From the NCBI RefSeq assembly GCF_003711105.1, contig NZ_CP023865.1:5913501-5977500 (forward strand): DNA of 64,000 nt, written 5' to 3'. The DNA comes from Actinoplanes teichomyceticus ATCC 31121. Its GTDB lineage: Bacteria; Actinomycetota; Actinomycetes; Mycobacteriales; Micromonosporaceae. Positions 49,416-59,093 of this stretch are shown here, piece by piece (position 1 is the first letter of the stretch; each line of letters starts with the position of its first letter). The notes under the pieces are model-generated. The model saw only the letters and a list, made by a program, of their open reading frames with translations, was not told the origin of the DNA and searched no databases. The position numbers and the translations under genes were made by a program.

Positions 49416-50594
49416 TCAGAAAAGATTGCCCAACTGGAAGACCAGATTGTCCCACCACTCGGACACCACGGTGAGGTACGCCTTCCCCACCGTGGAGACC
49501 GCCACCGCCGAGGCCATCGCGGCCATCGCCGAGAAGATCAGCAGCAGCAGCGCCGAGCCGGAGATGTTCTGCCGGTAGAGCCGGCTGACGCCCTTGGCGT
49601 CGACCAGCTTGCCACCGACCTTGAGCCGGGTGAGGAACGTCGAGGCCATGCCGCCACGGCCCTTGTCGAGGAACTCGACCAGGTTGGCGTGCGTGCCGAC
49701 GGCCACGATCAGCGACGCGCCCTTCTCGTCGGCGAGGAGCATCGCGAGGTCCTCGCTGGTGGCCGCGGCCGGGAAGGTGAGCGCGTCGACGTCCAGCTTG
49801 CGCACCCGCTCCAGGCCGGGCGCGCGGCCGTCCGGGTACGCGTGGACGACCACCTCGGCGCCGCACCGCAGCACGTCGTCGGTGACCGAGTCCATGTCGC
49901 CGATGATCAGGTCGGGGGTGTGGCCGTTCTCCACCAGCGCGTCGGCGCCGCCGTCCACCCCGATCAGCACCGGCTTGTACTCGCGGATGTACGGCCGGAG
50001 GACGTCCAGGTCCTCCTTGTAGTCGTAGCCACGGACCACGATCAGCACGTGCCGCCCGGCGATCCGGGTCTGCACATCCGGTACGCCGACCCCGTCGAGC
50101 AGCAGGTCGCGCTCCTGCTTGAGGTAGTCCATGGTGTTCGCCGCGAACGCCTCCAGCTGCACCGACAGGCCCTCGCGCGCGTCGGCCATCGACTTCGCGA
50201 CGCTCTCCGCGTCCTGCCGGGCGCCGGTGGCCACCGGCTTGCCGCCGACCAGCACCTGGTCGCCCTCGACGCTGACCACCTGGCCCTCGCGCAACCCGGA
50301 GAAGACCGCCTCGCCGAGGTTGTCGACCAGCACCACGCCGCCCTGGATCAGCACCTCGGGGCCGAGATTCGGATACCGCCCGGAGATCGACGGCTTGGCG
50401 TTGAGGACCGCGGTCACCCCGGACGCGACCAGCGAGTCGGCCGCGACCCGGTCCAGGTCGACGTGATCGATCACGGCGATCTCGCCGGGGCGCAGCCGGC
50501 CGGTCAGCCGTTTGGTGCGCCGGTCCAGCCGGCACACCCCGGAGACCGTGCCCGGCTCGGTGGTGCGCACGCGGCGCAAGGTGGGAAGTCGCAT
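49416..50594 (-). CDS. steA: SteA-like protein with thiamine-pyrophosphokinase fold
   Basis: 392 residues. The N-terminal part has TPK-like alpha/beta elements (VLIVVRGYDY, VLIGVDGGADALVENGHTPDLIIGDMDSVTDDVL) and the C-terminus a transmembrane helix at about 350-378. It matches Rv1697 and C. glutamicum SteA. With SteB it regulates cell-wall hydrolases at division. The ATG at 50594 is chosen because the family begins MRLPTLRR; the open frame reaches 50639. It is upstream of steB on the minus strand and downstream of recN. Confidence 0.88.
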   Translation of the reverse strand: MRLPTLRRVRTTEPGTVSGVCRLDRRTKRLTGRLRPGEIAVIDHVDLDRVAADSLVASGVTAVLNAKPSISGRYPNLGPEVLIQGGVVLVDNLGEAVFSGLREGQVVSVEGDQVLVGGKPVATGARQDAESVAKSMADAREGLSVQLEAFAANTMDYLKQERDLLLDGVGVPDVQTRIAGRHVLIVVRGYDYKEDLDVLRPYIREYKPVLIGVDGGADALVENGHTPDLIIGDMDSVTDDVLRCGAEVVVHAYPDGRAPGLERVRKLDVDALTFPAAATSEDLAMLLADEKGASLIVAVGTHANLVEFLDKGRGGMASTFLTRLKVGGKLVDAKGVSRLYRQNISGSALLLLIFSAMAAMASAVAVSTVGKAYLTVVSEWWDNLVFQLGNLF

Positions 50595-50667
50595 CCCGGC
50601 CATCCTGACATGCCGCTTCACGCGGCCCCCGTTAGACATGCGCTAGCTCATCGACAAAACGGGCTTT

Positions 50668-52425
50668 TCAGCCATGCTTCTCGCGCCCGGCGACCGCCAG
50701 CAACTCCTCCGCATGGGCGATGCCGAGGTCCGAGTCCGGCAGGCCGGCCAGCATCCGGGACAGCTCCCGGGCCCGCTCGGTCTCCTCCACGATCCGCACC
50801 CCGCTGGTCGTGATCGCGCCGCCGGTGTCCTTCGCCACCACCAGGTGCCGGTCGGCGAACGCGGCGACCTGCGGCAGGTGCGTCACCACCAGAACCTGAT
50901 GCGTACGCGCCAGCCGCGCCAGCCGCCGCCCGATCTCCACCGCCGCGGTGCCGCCCACACCGGAGTCCACCTCGTCGAAGACCAGCGTCGGCGGCCCACC
51001 GGCCCCGGCGAAGACCACCTCGATGGCGAGCATCACCCGGGACAGCTCGCCACCGGACGCCCCCTTCTGCAACGGCAGCGACGGCGCGCCCGGGTGGGCC
51101 AGCAGCCGCAGCTCCACCTCGTCGGCGCCGTCCGGCCCGGCGGCCAGCTCCTGCCCGTCGACGGTCACCGACGGCTCGCCCCGGCCGGGGGTGCGGGTGA
51201 TGACGGCGACCTCGACGCGGGCGTGCGGCATCGCCAGCCCGGCCAGTTCCACACTGACCGCCTCGGAGAACCGCTCGGCCGCCTCCCGCCGGGCCGCGGT
51301 CAGCCGCCCGGCCAGCTCGCCGACCGTCACCGCCAGCCGCTGGCGCTCCCGGTCCAGCTCCTCCAGCAGCTCGTCGGAGGTGTCCAACTCGGCCAGGCGG
51401 GTCTTCGCGTTCTCCGCCCAGGCGATCACGCCGTCGATGTCGTCGGCGTACTTGCGGGTCAGCGCGCGCAGCGCGGCCCGCCGCTCGTAGATCGCCTCCA
51501 GCCGGGCCGGGTCGGCGTCCAGCTCACCCAGGTAGGCCGACAGCTCCGAGGAGACGTCGCCGACCAGGGTGGCCGCCTCCTCGATCCGCAGGGCCAGCTC
51601 GCCGAGGCGGGCGTCCACCCCGGCCTGCCCCTCCAGGGTGCGCCGGGCGGTGCCGAGAAGCGTCGTCGCGTCCGGGGTGTCGTCGGCCGCCTCCACCCCG
51701 CCGGCCAGCGCCTGCGCCGCCAGGGCCGCGGCCACCCGCAGCCCCTCGGCGTGCTCCAGGCGCTGCACCTCGGCGCGCAGCTCCTCGTCCTCGTTCGGCT
51801 GGGGGTCCACCCGAGTGATCTCGTCGAGACCCAGTTTCAGCAGGTCGGCCTCCTGCGAGCGCTGCCGGGCGTTGCGCCGGCGGTCGGCCAGGTCGTCCAC
51901 CACCCGGCGCCAGCGGGCGAACGCCTCGCGGTAGCCGTCCAGCAGCTTCTCGTGCTCCGGACCGGCGAACCGGTCCAGCGCCGACCGCTGCTCGCTGGGG
52001 CGCAGCAGCCGCAGCTGGTCGGACTGGCCGTGCACGGCCAGGACCTGCTCGCCCAGCTCGCTGAGGGTGGACACCGGCATGCTGCGGCCGCCGACGTGCG
52101 CCCGGGACCGGCCCTCGGCGGTCACCGTGCGGCTCAGCAGCAGCGACCCGTCCTCGTCGGTCTCGCCCCCGGCGTCGGCGATCCGGGTACGGACCACGTC
52201 ACCGAGCGTGCCGCGCAGCCGCAGCCGGCCCTCGACCACCGCCCGGCCCGGGTCGGCCCGGACCCGGCCGGCGTCGGCACGGCCGCCGAACAGCAGCCCG
52301 AGACCGGTCACGACCATCGTCTTGCCGGCGCCGGTCTCCCCGGTGATCACGTTCATACCCGACGTCAGCCGCAGGGTCGTGTCGTCGATGACGCCGAGCC
52401 CGGTGATGCGCAGTTCCTCCAGCAC
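50668..52425 (-). CDS. recN: DNA repair protein RecN
   Basis: 585-residue SMC-like ATPase for double-strand break repair. Walker A is TGETGAGKT at about 30-38, followed by a long coiled-coil region and the C-terminal signature (GGELSRVMLAIEV) with Walker B TLVFDEVDSGVGGTAA. GTG 52425 is the family start (VLEELRITGLGVID). Part of the conserved recN-nadK-tlyA run. Confidence 0.97.
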   Translation of the reverse strand: MLEELRITGLGVIDDTTLRLTSGMNVITGETGAGKTMVVTGLGLLFGGRADAGRVRADPGRAVVEGRLRLRGTLGDVVRTRIADAGGETDEDGSLLLSRTVTAEGRSRAHVGGRSMPVSTLSELGEQVLAVHGQSDQLRLLRPSEQRSALDRFAGPEHEKLLDGYREAFARWRRVVDDLADRRRNARQRSQEADLLKLGLDEITRVDPQPNEDEELRAEVQRLEHAEGLRVAAALAAQALAGGVEAADDTPDATTLLGTARRTLEGQAGVDARLGELALRIEEAATLVGDVSSELSAYLGELDADPARLEAIYERRAALRALTRKYADDIDGVIAWAENAKTRLAELDTSDELLEELDRERQRLAVTVGELAGRLTAARREAAERFSEAVSVELAGLAMPHARVEVAVITRTPGRGEPSVTVDGQELAAGPDGADEVELRLLAHPGAPSLPLQKGASGGELSRVMLAIEVVFAGAGGPPTLVFDEVDSGVGGTAAVEIGRRLARLARTHQVLVVTHLPQVAAFADRHLVVAKDTGGAITTSGVRIVEETERARELSRMLAGLPDSDLGIAHAEELLAVAGREKHG

Positions 52426-52478
52426 ACGGCAGAGGGTAGTGGGGTCCCCTGACAATTGCCCAGCGTGGGTGTTCCTGA

Positions 52479-53366
52479 TCAGCGTCGATTGCCGCGCCAG
52501 CCGACCACCGGGAGCCCGAACTTCGCCACCAGGGTGTCGGTGAACGGACGCGGGGCCAGCCGGACCAGCCGAACGGGCAACTGGCCACGCTCCACGGTCA
52601 CCCGGGAGCCGGGTGGCAGGTCCCAGGTGCGGCGTCCGTCACAGCACAGCACGGCGAAGGACGTGTACGGGTCGACGGTGAGCACGAAAGTGGACGTGGG
52701 CGCGGTCACCAGCGGCTTGCTGAACAGCGCGTGCGCGCTGATCGGCACCAGCAGCAGCGCCTCCACCTCCGGCCAGACCACCGGTCCCCCGGCCGAGAAC
52801 GCGTACGCCGTGGACCCGGTCGGTGTGGCACACACCACACCATCGCAGCCGTACCGGGACAGCGGCCGGCCGTCCACGTCGACGAGCAGCTCGAGCATCT
52901 GCGCCCGCTGCCCCTTCTCCACGGTCACCTCGTTGAGCGCCCACGACTCGGCGATCAGGCGCCCGTCGTACTCGGCGCGCACGTCCAGGGTCAGCCGCTC
53001 GTCCACGGTGTACTCCCCGGCGACGATGTCGGCGACCACCTGGTCGATGTGCTCCACCTCGGCCTCCGCCAGGAAGCCCACCTTGCCCAGGTTGATGCCC
53101 AGCAGCGGCGCCTTGGCCGGCCGGGCCACCTCGGCCCCGCGCAGGAAGGTGCCGTCCCCGCCGAGCGCGAGCACGATCTCCACACCCTCGGCCGCCTCGG
53201 GTCCCTCGACCGGGGACACCTCGTCGGGCAGTTGCAGGTCGGCCACCTCGTCGGCGATGACCCGGACCTCGAACCCGGCAGCGATCAGATCCAGGGCGAC
53301 GGCACGGGCGTGCTGGGTACTCTGCCGTCGCCCGGTGTGCGTCACCAGCAGGGCCGAGCGGGTCAT
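52479..53366 (-). CDS. nadK: NAD kinase
   Basis: 295 residues. GGDGT at 69-73, NEVTV and the substrate loop CDGVVCATPTGSTAYAFSAGGP are the ATP-NAD kinase signatures. Makes NADP from NAD and ATP or polyphosphate. ATG start overlaps the tlyA stop (ATGA). Corresponds to ppnK (Rv1695). Confidence 0.97.
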   Translation of the reverse strand: MTRSALLVTHTGRRQSTQHARAVALDLIAAGFEVRVIADEVADLQLPDEVSPVEGPEAAEGVEIVLALGGDGTFLRGAEVARPAKAPLLGINLGKVGFLAEAEVEHIDQVVADIVAGEYTVDERLTLDVRAEYDGRLIAESWALNEVTVEKGQRAQMLELLVDVDGRPLSRYGCDGVVCATPTGSTAYAFSAGGPVVWPEVEALLLVPISAHALFSKPLVTAPTSTFVLTVDPYTSFAVLCCDGRRTWDLPPGSRVTVERGQLPVRLVRLAPRPFTDTLVAKFGLPVVGWRGNRR

Positions 53367-54304
53367 GTCTCCTCCAAGATGGCCACCGGCCGGTCGTTGC
53401 CCGGCGCCGCCGGCGCCGGTCGCGTGCTGTCCAGCCCCGCCGCCGCGGCCCCCGCGTCGGCATCGCCCGCCGTCCCTTCCGGCGCCTCCTCGGACGGCCC
53501 GGACGGCCCGGCGGCGACCACCGCCTCCACCCGCTCGCGGTCGGCGGCCGGCGCGCCGCGCCGGAACCAGACGAAGAACTCCACGTTGCCGCTCGGCCCG
53601 GGCAGCGGGCTCGCGGTCACGTCGACCACGCCCAGACCCAGCTCCGCCGCGGCCGCCGCGACGTCCAGCACCGCCTCGGCGCGCAGCCGCCAGTCGCGCA
53701 CCACGCCGCCCGCGCCGACCCGCTCCTTGCCCACCTCGAACTGTGGTTTGACCATCAGCGCCAGGTCCCCGTCGGGCCCGGTGCAGGCGGCCAGCGCGGG
53801 CAGCACCAGGCGCAGCGAGATGAACGACAGGTCGGCGACGGTCAGGTCGACCGGCCCGCCGATCGCCTCGGGGGTGAGCGTGCGCACGTTGGTCCGCTCG
53901 TGCACGTCGACCCGCTCGTCGGTGCGGATCGGCCAGGCCAGCTGCCCGTACCCGACGTCGACCGCGACCACCCGGCGGGCCCCGGCGCGCAGCAGCACGT
54001 CGGTGAACCCACCGGTGGACGCGCCCGCGTCCAGGCAGCGCCGCCCCTCGACGGCCAGCCCCTTCGGCGCGAACGCGGCGAGCGCCCCGGCCAGCTTGTG
54101 GCCGCCCCGGGAGACGTACTCGGTCTGCGGATCCTCCCCGGTCACGATCACCGGATCGGCCGGGTCGACCATGGCCGCCACCTTGTGGGCCACGGTCCCC
54201 CGGACCTGCACCCGGCCGGCCGCCACGAGCTGGGCGGCCTGTTCCCGGGAACGAGCGAGCTTACGACGGACGAGCTCGGCGTCGAGACGCGCACGGCGGG
54301 CCAT
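53363..54304 (-). CDS. tlyA: 16S/23S rRNA 2'-O-methyltransferase TlyA
   Basis: 313 residues: an N-terminal S4 domain (about 1-60) and a Rossmann methyltransferase domain with GASTGGFTD as the SAM motif. KDKE-type catalytic residues are present (RGGHKLAGAL, DLSFIS, VKPQFEVGKE). In mycobacteria it methylates 16S C1409 and 23S C1920, and loss causes capreomycin resistance. The C-terminal 45 residues are an Ala/Gly/Pro-rich tail absent in the mycobacterial protein. Confidence 0.95.
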   Translation of the reverse strand: MARRARLDAELVRRKLARSREQAAQLVAAGRVQVRGTVAHKVAAMVDPADPVIVTGEDPQTEYVSRGGHKLAGALAAFAPKGLAVEGRRCLDAGASTGGFTDVLLRAGARRVVAVDVGYGQLAWPIRTDERVDVHERTNVRTLTPEAIGGPVDLTVADLSFISLRLVLPALAACTGPDGDLALMVKPQFEVGKERVGAGGVVRDWRLRAEAVLDVAAAAAELGLGVVDVTASPLPGPSGNVEFFVWFRRGAPAADRERVEAVVAAGPSGPSEEAPEGTAGDADAGAAAAGLDSTRPAPAAPGNDRPVAILEET

Positions 54305-54329
54305 GGGGATTCCTTTTTCGGTACGTCGG

Positions 54330-54686
54330 TCAGCGGTCGATGCCGGCCAGGGTCTCCTGGAGCACCTGGTGCGCGGCCTCGTACTCGGCGATCTGCTCGG
54401 CCGGAGCCAGCCGCGCGGCGTTGGCGAGCGAACTTAGCACCGCGTCCACCGCCGGATGACCGGTCTCCTCCACCATCCCGTCCGCACCGGTGCGGTAATG
54501 GGGCGCCGCCGTCACCGGCTCGGCCGGGCCGCCGGGCACATGCGGCCGCGGACCACCCGACGGCGGCCCGGGCCGGAATCCACCGGCCGGCGGCCCGGGG
54601 CGCGGCCCGCCCGACGGTCCGGGCCGGAATCCACCGGCGGGCGGCCCCGGACGCGGACCACCCGGCGCGGAATCGGGAAACGTCAC
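54330..54686 (-). CDS. Small protein with Pro/Gly-rich N-terminus
   Basis: 118 residues. The first 60 are Pro/Gly/Arg repeats (PRPGPPAGGFRPG). The last 45 form a helical conserved patch ending ALANAARLAPAEQIAEYEAAHQVLQETLAGID in outline. GTG start with GGAGG 9 bases upstream. It sits between tlyA and the histone-like gene, like the small Rv1693 between tlyA and Rv1692 in M. tuberculosis. No function known. Confidence 0.75.
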   Translation of the reverse strand: MTFPDSAPGGPRPGPPAGGFRPGPSGGPRPGPPAGGFRPGPPSGGPRPHVPGGPAEPVTAAPHYRTGADGMVEETGHPAVDAVLSSLANAARLAPAEQIAEYEAAHQVLQETLAGIDR

Positions 54687-54690
54687 GGGA

Positions 54691-56238
54691 TCATGCCTCC
54701 GGCTTCTCGGTCCGGCTGGCGTTCTCCGCCACCGGCTGCGGCTTCCCGGCCCGGGTCTGACCCGGCACCTGAGCCGCCTTCTTCGCCGCCCGTCTGGCCG
54801 GCGCCGCCTTGCCCGCGGCGGCCTTACGACGAGAAGGCGCCGCCGCGCCGGACGCCGCATCACGCGCGTCCGCGCCGCCACCCGACACCGCACCACCCGC
54901 CCCGGCATCGCCACCCGACGCCGCCGCGCCGGACGCCGCATCACCCGTCCCGGCGTCGCCCGCGGACGCGGCCGCGCCGGACGCCGCATCACGCGCCGCG
55001 CCATCGGCCGGGTCGGTGGATGGCGGTGTCGTCACCGCGGGCAGCTCGGTCGCCGCCGCCGCGGCCTTCACGCCGCTCACCGGCGAAGTGGCCGTCCCGG
55101 GCGGCGTCTCGCCCGCCGAGGTCGTCTGCGTTGCGGCGGCGGGCCCGGCTGCCGCCTTCCGCGGCGCACGCTTGGCCGGAGCCTTCCTGGCGGGCGTTCC
55201 GGTCCCCTCGTGGGGCGCCAGGACCGGCCCACCGGCGGCCTTCGTCGCCGTCCCACGCGCGGACCTCGTAGGCGCCGGCTCACCGGCGGCCGCCTTACCC
55301 GCGGCTTTCCGCGCGGCGCCACGCGCCGCCTCGGCCTGGCCGTCTGCCGCCTTCGCCGGCCTGCCGGTCCCGTCCGCCGCCTTCGCCGGCTTGCCGGTCT
55401 CGTCCGCCGCACCGTCGGCGGTCTTCGCGGGACCACGAGCCGTCCCGGTCGCCCGGCCGGTCGTCCCGGACAGCCCGCCCGTGGTCTTCCGGGGCGCACC
55501 GGACGTCCTGGCCTGCCGCTGCACGGCGGCGACCTCGCCGACCGTGACGTCGGCCGGCACCGAGCCGTTCCGGCTCCCGGCCGCGGGGGCCGATGTGGAC
55601 CTGCGCGCCGCCTTCTTCACCGGCGCCGCCTTCTTCACCGGAGCGGCCGGCTTCTTCGGCGCCGCCGCCTTCTTCGGGGCACGAGCCGCACGACCCGAAG
55701 CCGACGGCGTCCCGGAGAGCTCGGGCCCGCCGCCCGAAGCAGACGCAGCCCCCGACACAGGCGCAGCCTCCGGAGCCGGTGCAATCCCCGAAGCAGAGCC
55801 AGCCCTCGAAGCAGAGCCAGCCCCCGAAACAGGCCCGGCATCCGAGACCGGCGCGACGCCCGAAGAGCGCTGGGAACCGGAACCGGGCGCAGCCGAACCG
55901 GGTGCCCGCACGCCGGCCTCCGCCGCATCGGCCCGGGCCTGCGCCGCCCGCAACCGTTTCTCCAGGTCGCGCACCCGCGCGGTGAGCTCGGACACCTCAT
56001 CGGCGGTGGCCAGGCCGACCCGCCCGAGCGCGCGGTCCACCTCGTAGCGAACGATGCTGGTCAGCGCCTCACGGTTCGCGATGCCCGCCGAGAGCAGGTC
56101 CTCGACCAGCCCCTGCACCTGCGCCGCCGTCGCGCCACCCCGGTTGAGCAGGTCACCGGCGACCTGTTGTGCTTTCTTCCGCGGCGCCTCGGTCAACCCG
56201 AGCGCCAGGTCCAAGTAAGCCCGCCATGCATCCGGCAT
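54691..56238 (-). CDS. Histone-H1-like Ala/Lys/Pro-rich protein with phasin-like N-terminus
   Basis: 515 residues. The N-terminal 110 residues are helical (YLDLALGLTEAPRKKAQQVAGDLLNRGG, then a long coiled helix to LEKRL) and resemble the phasin/PHA-regulator-like proteins of actinobacteria. The remainder is low complexity: an acidic/Ser/Ala region, a KKAAAPKKPAAPVKKAAP-type stretch (about 205-235), then Ala-rich Lys/Arg repeats to a basic tail. This composition matches histone-H1-like nucleoid proteins. ATG 56238 has GAGGAGG upstream. It may bind DNA or granules. Confidence 0.75.
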   Translation of the reverse strand: MPDAWRAYLDLALGLTEAPRKKAQQVAGDLLNRGGATAAQVQGLVEDLLSAGIANREALTSIVRYEVDRALGRVGLATADEVSELTARVRDLEKRLRAAQARADAAEAGVRAPGSAAPGSGSQRSSGVAPVSDAGPVSGAGSASRAGSASGIAPAPEAAPVSGAASASGGGPELSGTPSASGRAARAPKKAAAPKKPAAPVKKAAPVKKAARRSTSAPAAGSRNGSVPADVTVGEVAAVQRQARTSGAPRKTTGGLSGTTGRATGTARGPAKTADGAADETGKPAKAADGTGRPAKAADGQAEAARGAARKAAGKAAAGEPAPTRSARGTATKAAGGPVLAPHEGTGTPARKAPAKRAPRKAAAGPAAATQTTSAGETPPGTATSPVSGVKAAAAATELPAVTTPPSTDPADGAARDAASGAAASAGDAGTGDAASGAAASGGDAGAGGAVSGGGADARDAASGAAAPSRRKAAAGKAAPARRAAKKAAQVPGQTRAGKPQPVAENASRTEKPEA

Positions 56239-56333
56239 GAGACCTCCTCCTCTCGCCGCGTCGGGTGCCACGCTACCGGCAGCCCCCGACAACTTCCTGG
56301 GGTACGGTGCTGGTGTCGTGAGGGGGGATGCCG

Positions 56334-56669
56334 ATGGCCACCGTGGACGAGTGCCGGACCGCGCTGCACGCCCTGGCCGCGAAGCTCGCGGCGAACGCGG
56401 AGGCCCGCGGCAAGCTGGACCTGGACCGCACTCTCGCCTGCCGGGTCACCGATCTGAACACCGCCTTCCACGGCCGGCTCGCCGGCGGGCTGCTGGTCGA
56501 CATCGCGGACGGCGACGACCCGAAGGCGAAGATCGCCCTGCTCGCGGCCGGCGACGACCTGATCGCGCTGCTCAACGGCCGACTGGACATCACCCGGGCC
56601 ATCGCCGCCCGCCAGGTCGTCGTCAAGGCGAACCCGTTCGACCTGCTCAAGCTCCGCAAGCTCCTCTGA
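56334..56669 (+). CDS. SCP2 sterol-carrier-like domain protein
   Basis: 111 residues of the SCP2 fold (ACRVTDLNTAFHGRL, LVDIADGDDPKAKIALLAAGDDLIALLNGRLDITRA). Such stand-alone SCP2 proteins bind lipids or act as accessory domains. ATG 56334 is supported by AGGGGGG 6 bases upstream. Confidence 0.82.
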   Translation: MATVDECRTALHALAAKLAANAEARGKLDLDRTLACRVTDLNTAFHGRLAGGLLVDIADGDDPKAKIALLAAGDDLIALLNGRLDITRAIAARQVVVKANPFDLLKLRKLL

Positions 56670-56766
56670 TCACGCCCGCTGGTACGGTCCGCCGCCGCGG
56701 ATCGTTCAACCACCCCGCGGCGGAAATCGGCTGCCCGTTCCCGGCCCGGCCGCTAACGTCCACGGG

Positions 56767-57297
56767 ATGCACATCCGCGCCGAGACCCCCGCCGACCATC
56801 CGGCGATCGATCAGCTCGTCGAGGGCGCATTCGGCGCGTCGGGCCGGATGGTCGCCGATCTGGTGCCCGCCCTGCGCCGGGACGACCCGGAATTCCTGTC
56901 GTTCGTCGCCGAGGACGGCGGCACGCTGATCGGGCATGTGATGTTCACCCGCAGCCTGCTCGATGCGCCGGATCGCCTGATCCCGGTGCCGGTGCTGAGC
57001 CCGCTGTCGGTGGCGCCGGAGCGGCAGCGTCAGGGTGTCGGCGGCGCGCTGATCCGGCACGGTGTGGCTGAGCTGGAGAAACGCGATGTCCCGCTGATCT
57101 TCCTGGAGGGCGATCCGGCGTACTATGCGCGGCACGGCTTCGTCCCCGGCGGCGACCTCGGCTTCCGCAAGCCGTCGCTGCGCATCCCGGACGCCGCCTT
57201 CCAGGTCATGCCGCTCGCCGCGCACCGCCCCGAGATGACCGGCACCCTCGTCTATCTGCACACGTTCTGGGATCACGACTGCGTGGGCCTCCGCTAG
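56767..57297 (+). CDS. GNAT-family N-acetyltransferase
   Basis: 176 residues. Acetyl-CoA loop RQRQGVGGALI, with PLIFLEGDPAYYARHGFVPGG near the active face. The family is ribosomal- or small-molecule-type; substrate unknown. ATG 56767. Confidence 0.9.
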   Translation: MHIRAETPADHPAIDQLVEGAFGASGRMVADLVPALRRDDPEFLSFVAEDGGTLIGHVMFTRSLLDAPDRLIPVPVLSPLSVAPERQRQGVGGALIRHGVAELEKRDVPLIFLEGDPAYYARHGFVPGGDLGFRKPSLRIPDAAFQVMPLAAHRPEMTGTLVYLHTFWDHDCVGLR

Positions 57298-57383
57298 CGA
57301 AACGCCGCCGAGTCCCGCCCGCCGTTTTTCGCCGCAACCACGTCTTCGCTGGTCAGGTGGCCTCACCCGTGGGACGATGAGCG

Positions 57384-57665
57384 GTGAGCGAGCGACCGCC
57401 GGACGACGGCCGCCCCGGGCAACTGGAGGCGATAATGATCCACGTCCGCCCCGACGACCCGCGCATCGACAGCACGGTCACCGCAGCGAACGTTCACCAG
57501 CGCGCCGAACGACTCGCGGTGCCCGAATTCGATTACATGAGCATGCCGATGGTCGCCATGGTCGACGGTATCTTCCACATCGATCCGGAGGCGCCGCCGC
57601 TGCCCCGCCGCAGGCACCGGCCACGCCCCGAGCGCTACCGCAGCACCGCGACATCCGGGGCCTGA
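57384..57665 (+). CDS. Small hypothetical protein
   Basis: 93 residues from a GTG. A central patch (FDYMSMPMVAMVDGIFHIDPEA) is not repetitive and looks protein-like; the tail is Arg/Pro-rich. Family unknown. Real coding is likely but not certain. Confidence 0.5.
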   Translation: MSERPPDDGRPGQLEAIMIHVRPDDPRIDSTVTAANVHQRAERLAVPEFDYMSMPMVAMVDGIFHIDPEAPPLPRRRHRPRPERYRSTATSGA

Positions 57666-58094
57666 CGGCCCGCAGACCGCGGCAACACCAGGCCGCACGC
57701 CGCTCCCGGCCGCCTCGGCCGGTGGGCGGCGTCCGCCCGGCCCGTCCGCCCTTCCCGGCGCAATGCCGCCACGCTTCCCCGGTACGTCACAGCCCCGGGT
57801 ACGTCACAGCCCTCCCCGGTACGTCGTGGCCCTCCCCCGGTACGTCGTCGCCCCGTCCCCACGCCGCAGGCAGCGCACCGCCCCGTCCCCACGCCGCAGG
57901 CAGCGCACCGCCCCGTCCCCACGCCGCAGGCAGCGCACCGCCCCGGCCACCGCCGCACCGCGGCAGTCACCGGAGCCGTGGGCGGCCCGCCACCGCCCCC
58001 GCCGCTGCCGTGCCCGAGCCGGCATTCGAGCCCGGATACGCCACAGCCCCGGCCGACCCGGCCGGGGCTGTGTTCGTCGCTGTCTTCCCGAGCC
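57666..58094. other. Gene-free stretch with tandem repeats
   Basis: Contains four or so GGTACGTC-centred copies (57780-57850) and three perfect 30-base units (57851-57940). No coding frame is convincing. Confidence 0.6.
57851..57940. repeat. Three perfect 30-bp tandem units
   Basis: Units at 57851, 57881 and 57911 are identical over 30 bases, each containing CACGCCGCAGGCAGCGCACCG in outline (given only as key bases: CACGCCGCAGG and CAGCGCACCG). The copies are flanked by looser GTACGTC repeats. No unique spacers. Confidence 0.9.
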
Positions 58095-59093
58095 CTAGAG
58101 GCCCCATCCGCGGAGTACCTCGGCGGCCTCCCCGGACCCGGCGGCGATGTTCGCGACCGGAACACCGTCCCAGGTCACCCCGCACAGCAGCCGCAGCGCG
58201 CCGACCGGGTCGCCGGAGCCCGTGAGCACCGCCCGGTCACCGTCCCGGGTCACCTGCCACCCGTCGACCTCCGCCGCCGGAACGCGGGCCTGGTCGGCGG
58301 ACCGGAACAGTCCGGACAGATCGGCCGCCACGAACGTCGGCCGCCGGTCGGCCGGGGCGGCCAGCAGGTCGGCCGGGCCGCTCACCCCGGTCAGCACGAG
58401 CAGGCTGTCCATCCCGGCGCCGACCGCGCCCTGGATGTCGGTGTCCAGCCGGTCTCCGATCGCCAGCGGGCGCTGCGACTTCGCGAGCGCGGCCGCCGTG
58501 GTGAACAGCGCCGGCTGCGGCTTGCCGACCACCACGTCCGGCTCCCGGTCCAGGGCGGTCCGCAGCACGGCGACCAGCGAGCCGTTCCCCGGCAGCGGGC
58601 CACGCGGGCTGGGCAGGGTGCGGTCGGTGTTGGTCGCGTACCAGGTGGCGCCCGCACGGACGGCGAGCGCCGCCTCGGACAGGATCCGCCAGCCGACCTC
58701 GGGCCCGTACCCCTGGACCACCGCGACCGGCGCGTCGTCCGCCGACTCCACCGGGGCGAGCCCGGCGTCACGAACCTCGCCGCGCAGCGCCTCCGCACCC
58801 ACCACCAGCACCGGCGAACCGGCCGGCACGTGCTCGGCGATGAGCGCGGCGGCCGCGCCGGCCGAGGTGAGCACCTCGGCCGGCGCGGCGCTGACGCCCA
58901 TGCCGGTGAGCAGGGTGGCGACGTCCGCGGCACGCCGGGAGGCGTTGTTCGTCGCGTACGCGATGGCCGTTCCGTCGGCCCGCAACCGCTCGACCGCGTC
59001 GGCCGCGCCCGGGATCGGCTTGTCGATCAGGAAGACGACGCCGTCCAGGTCGAAGATGGCCAGGTCGTAACCGCCGGCGAGGTGGTCGCTCAT
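58095..59093 (-). CDS. HAD-IIA phosphatase (Rv1692-like)
   Basis: 332 residues. Catalytic Asp pair D15/D17 (FDLDGVV), ATNNASR, and a C-terminal [11 protein letters not shown]. The family includes p-nitrophenylphosphatase and glycerol-3-phosphate phosphatase, as for Rv1692. It overlaps the RGG/TPR gene by four bases (ATGA). The position beside the TPR gene matches the Rv1691-Rv1692 pair. Confidence 0.93.
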   Translation of the reverse strand: MSDHLAGGYDLAIFDLDGVVFLIDKPIPGAADAVERLRADGTAIAYATNNASRRAADVATLLTGMGVSAAPAEVLTSAGAAAALIAEHVPAGSPVLVVGAEALRGEVRDAGLAPVESADDAPVAVVQGYGPEVGWRILSEAALAVRAGATWYATNTDRTLPSPRGPLPGNGSLVAVLRTALDREPDVVVGKPQPALFTTAAALAKSQRPLAIGDRLDTDIQGAVGAGMDSLLVLTGVSGPADLLAAPADRRPTFVAADLSGLFRSADQARVPAAEVDGWQVTRDGDRAVLTGSGDPVGALRLLCGVTWDGVPVANIAAGSGEAAEVLRGWGL

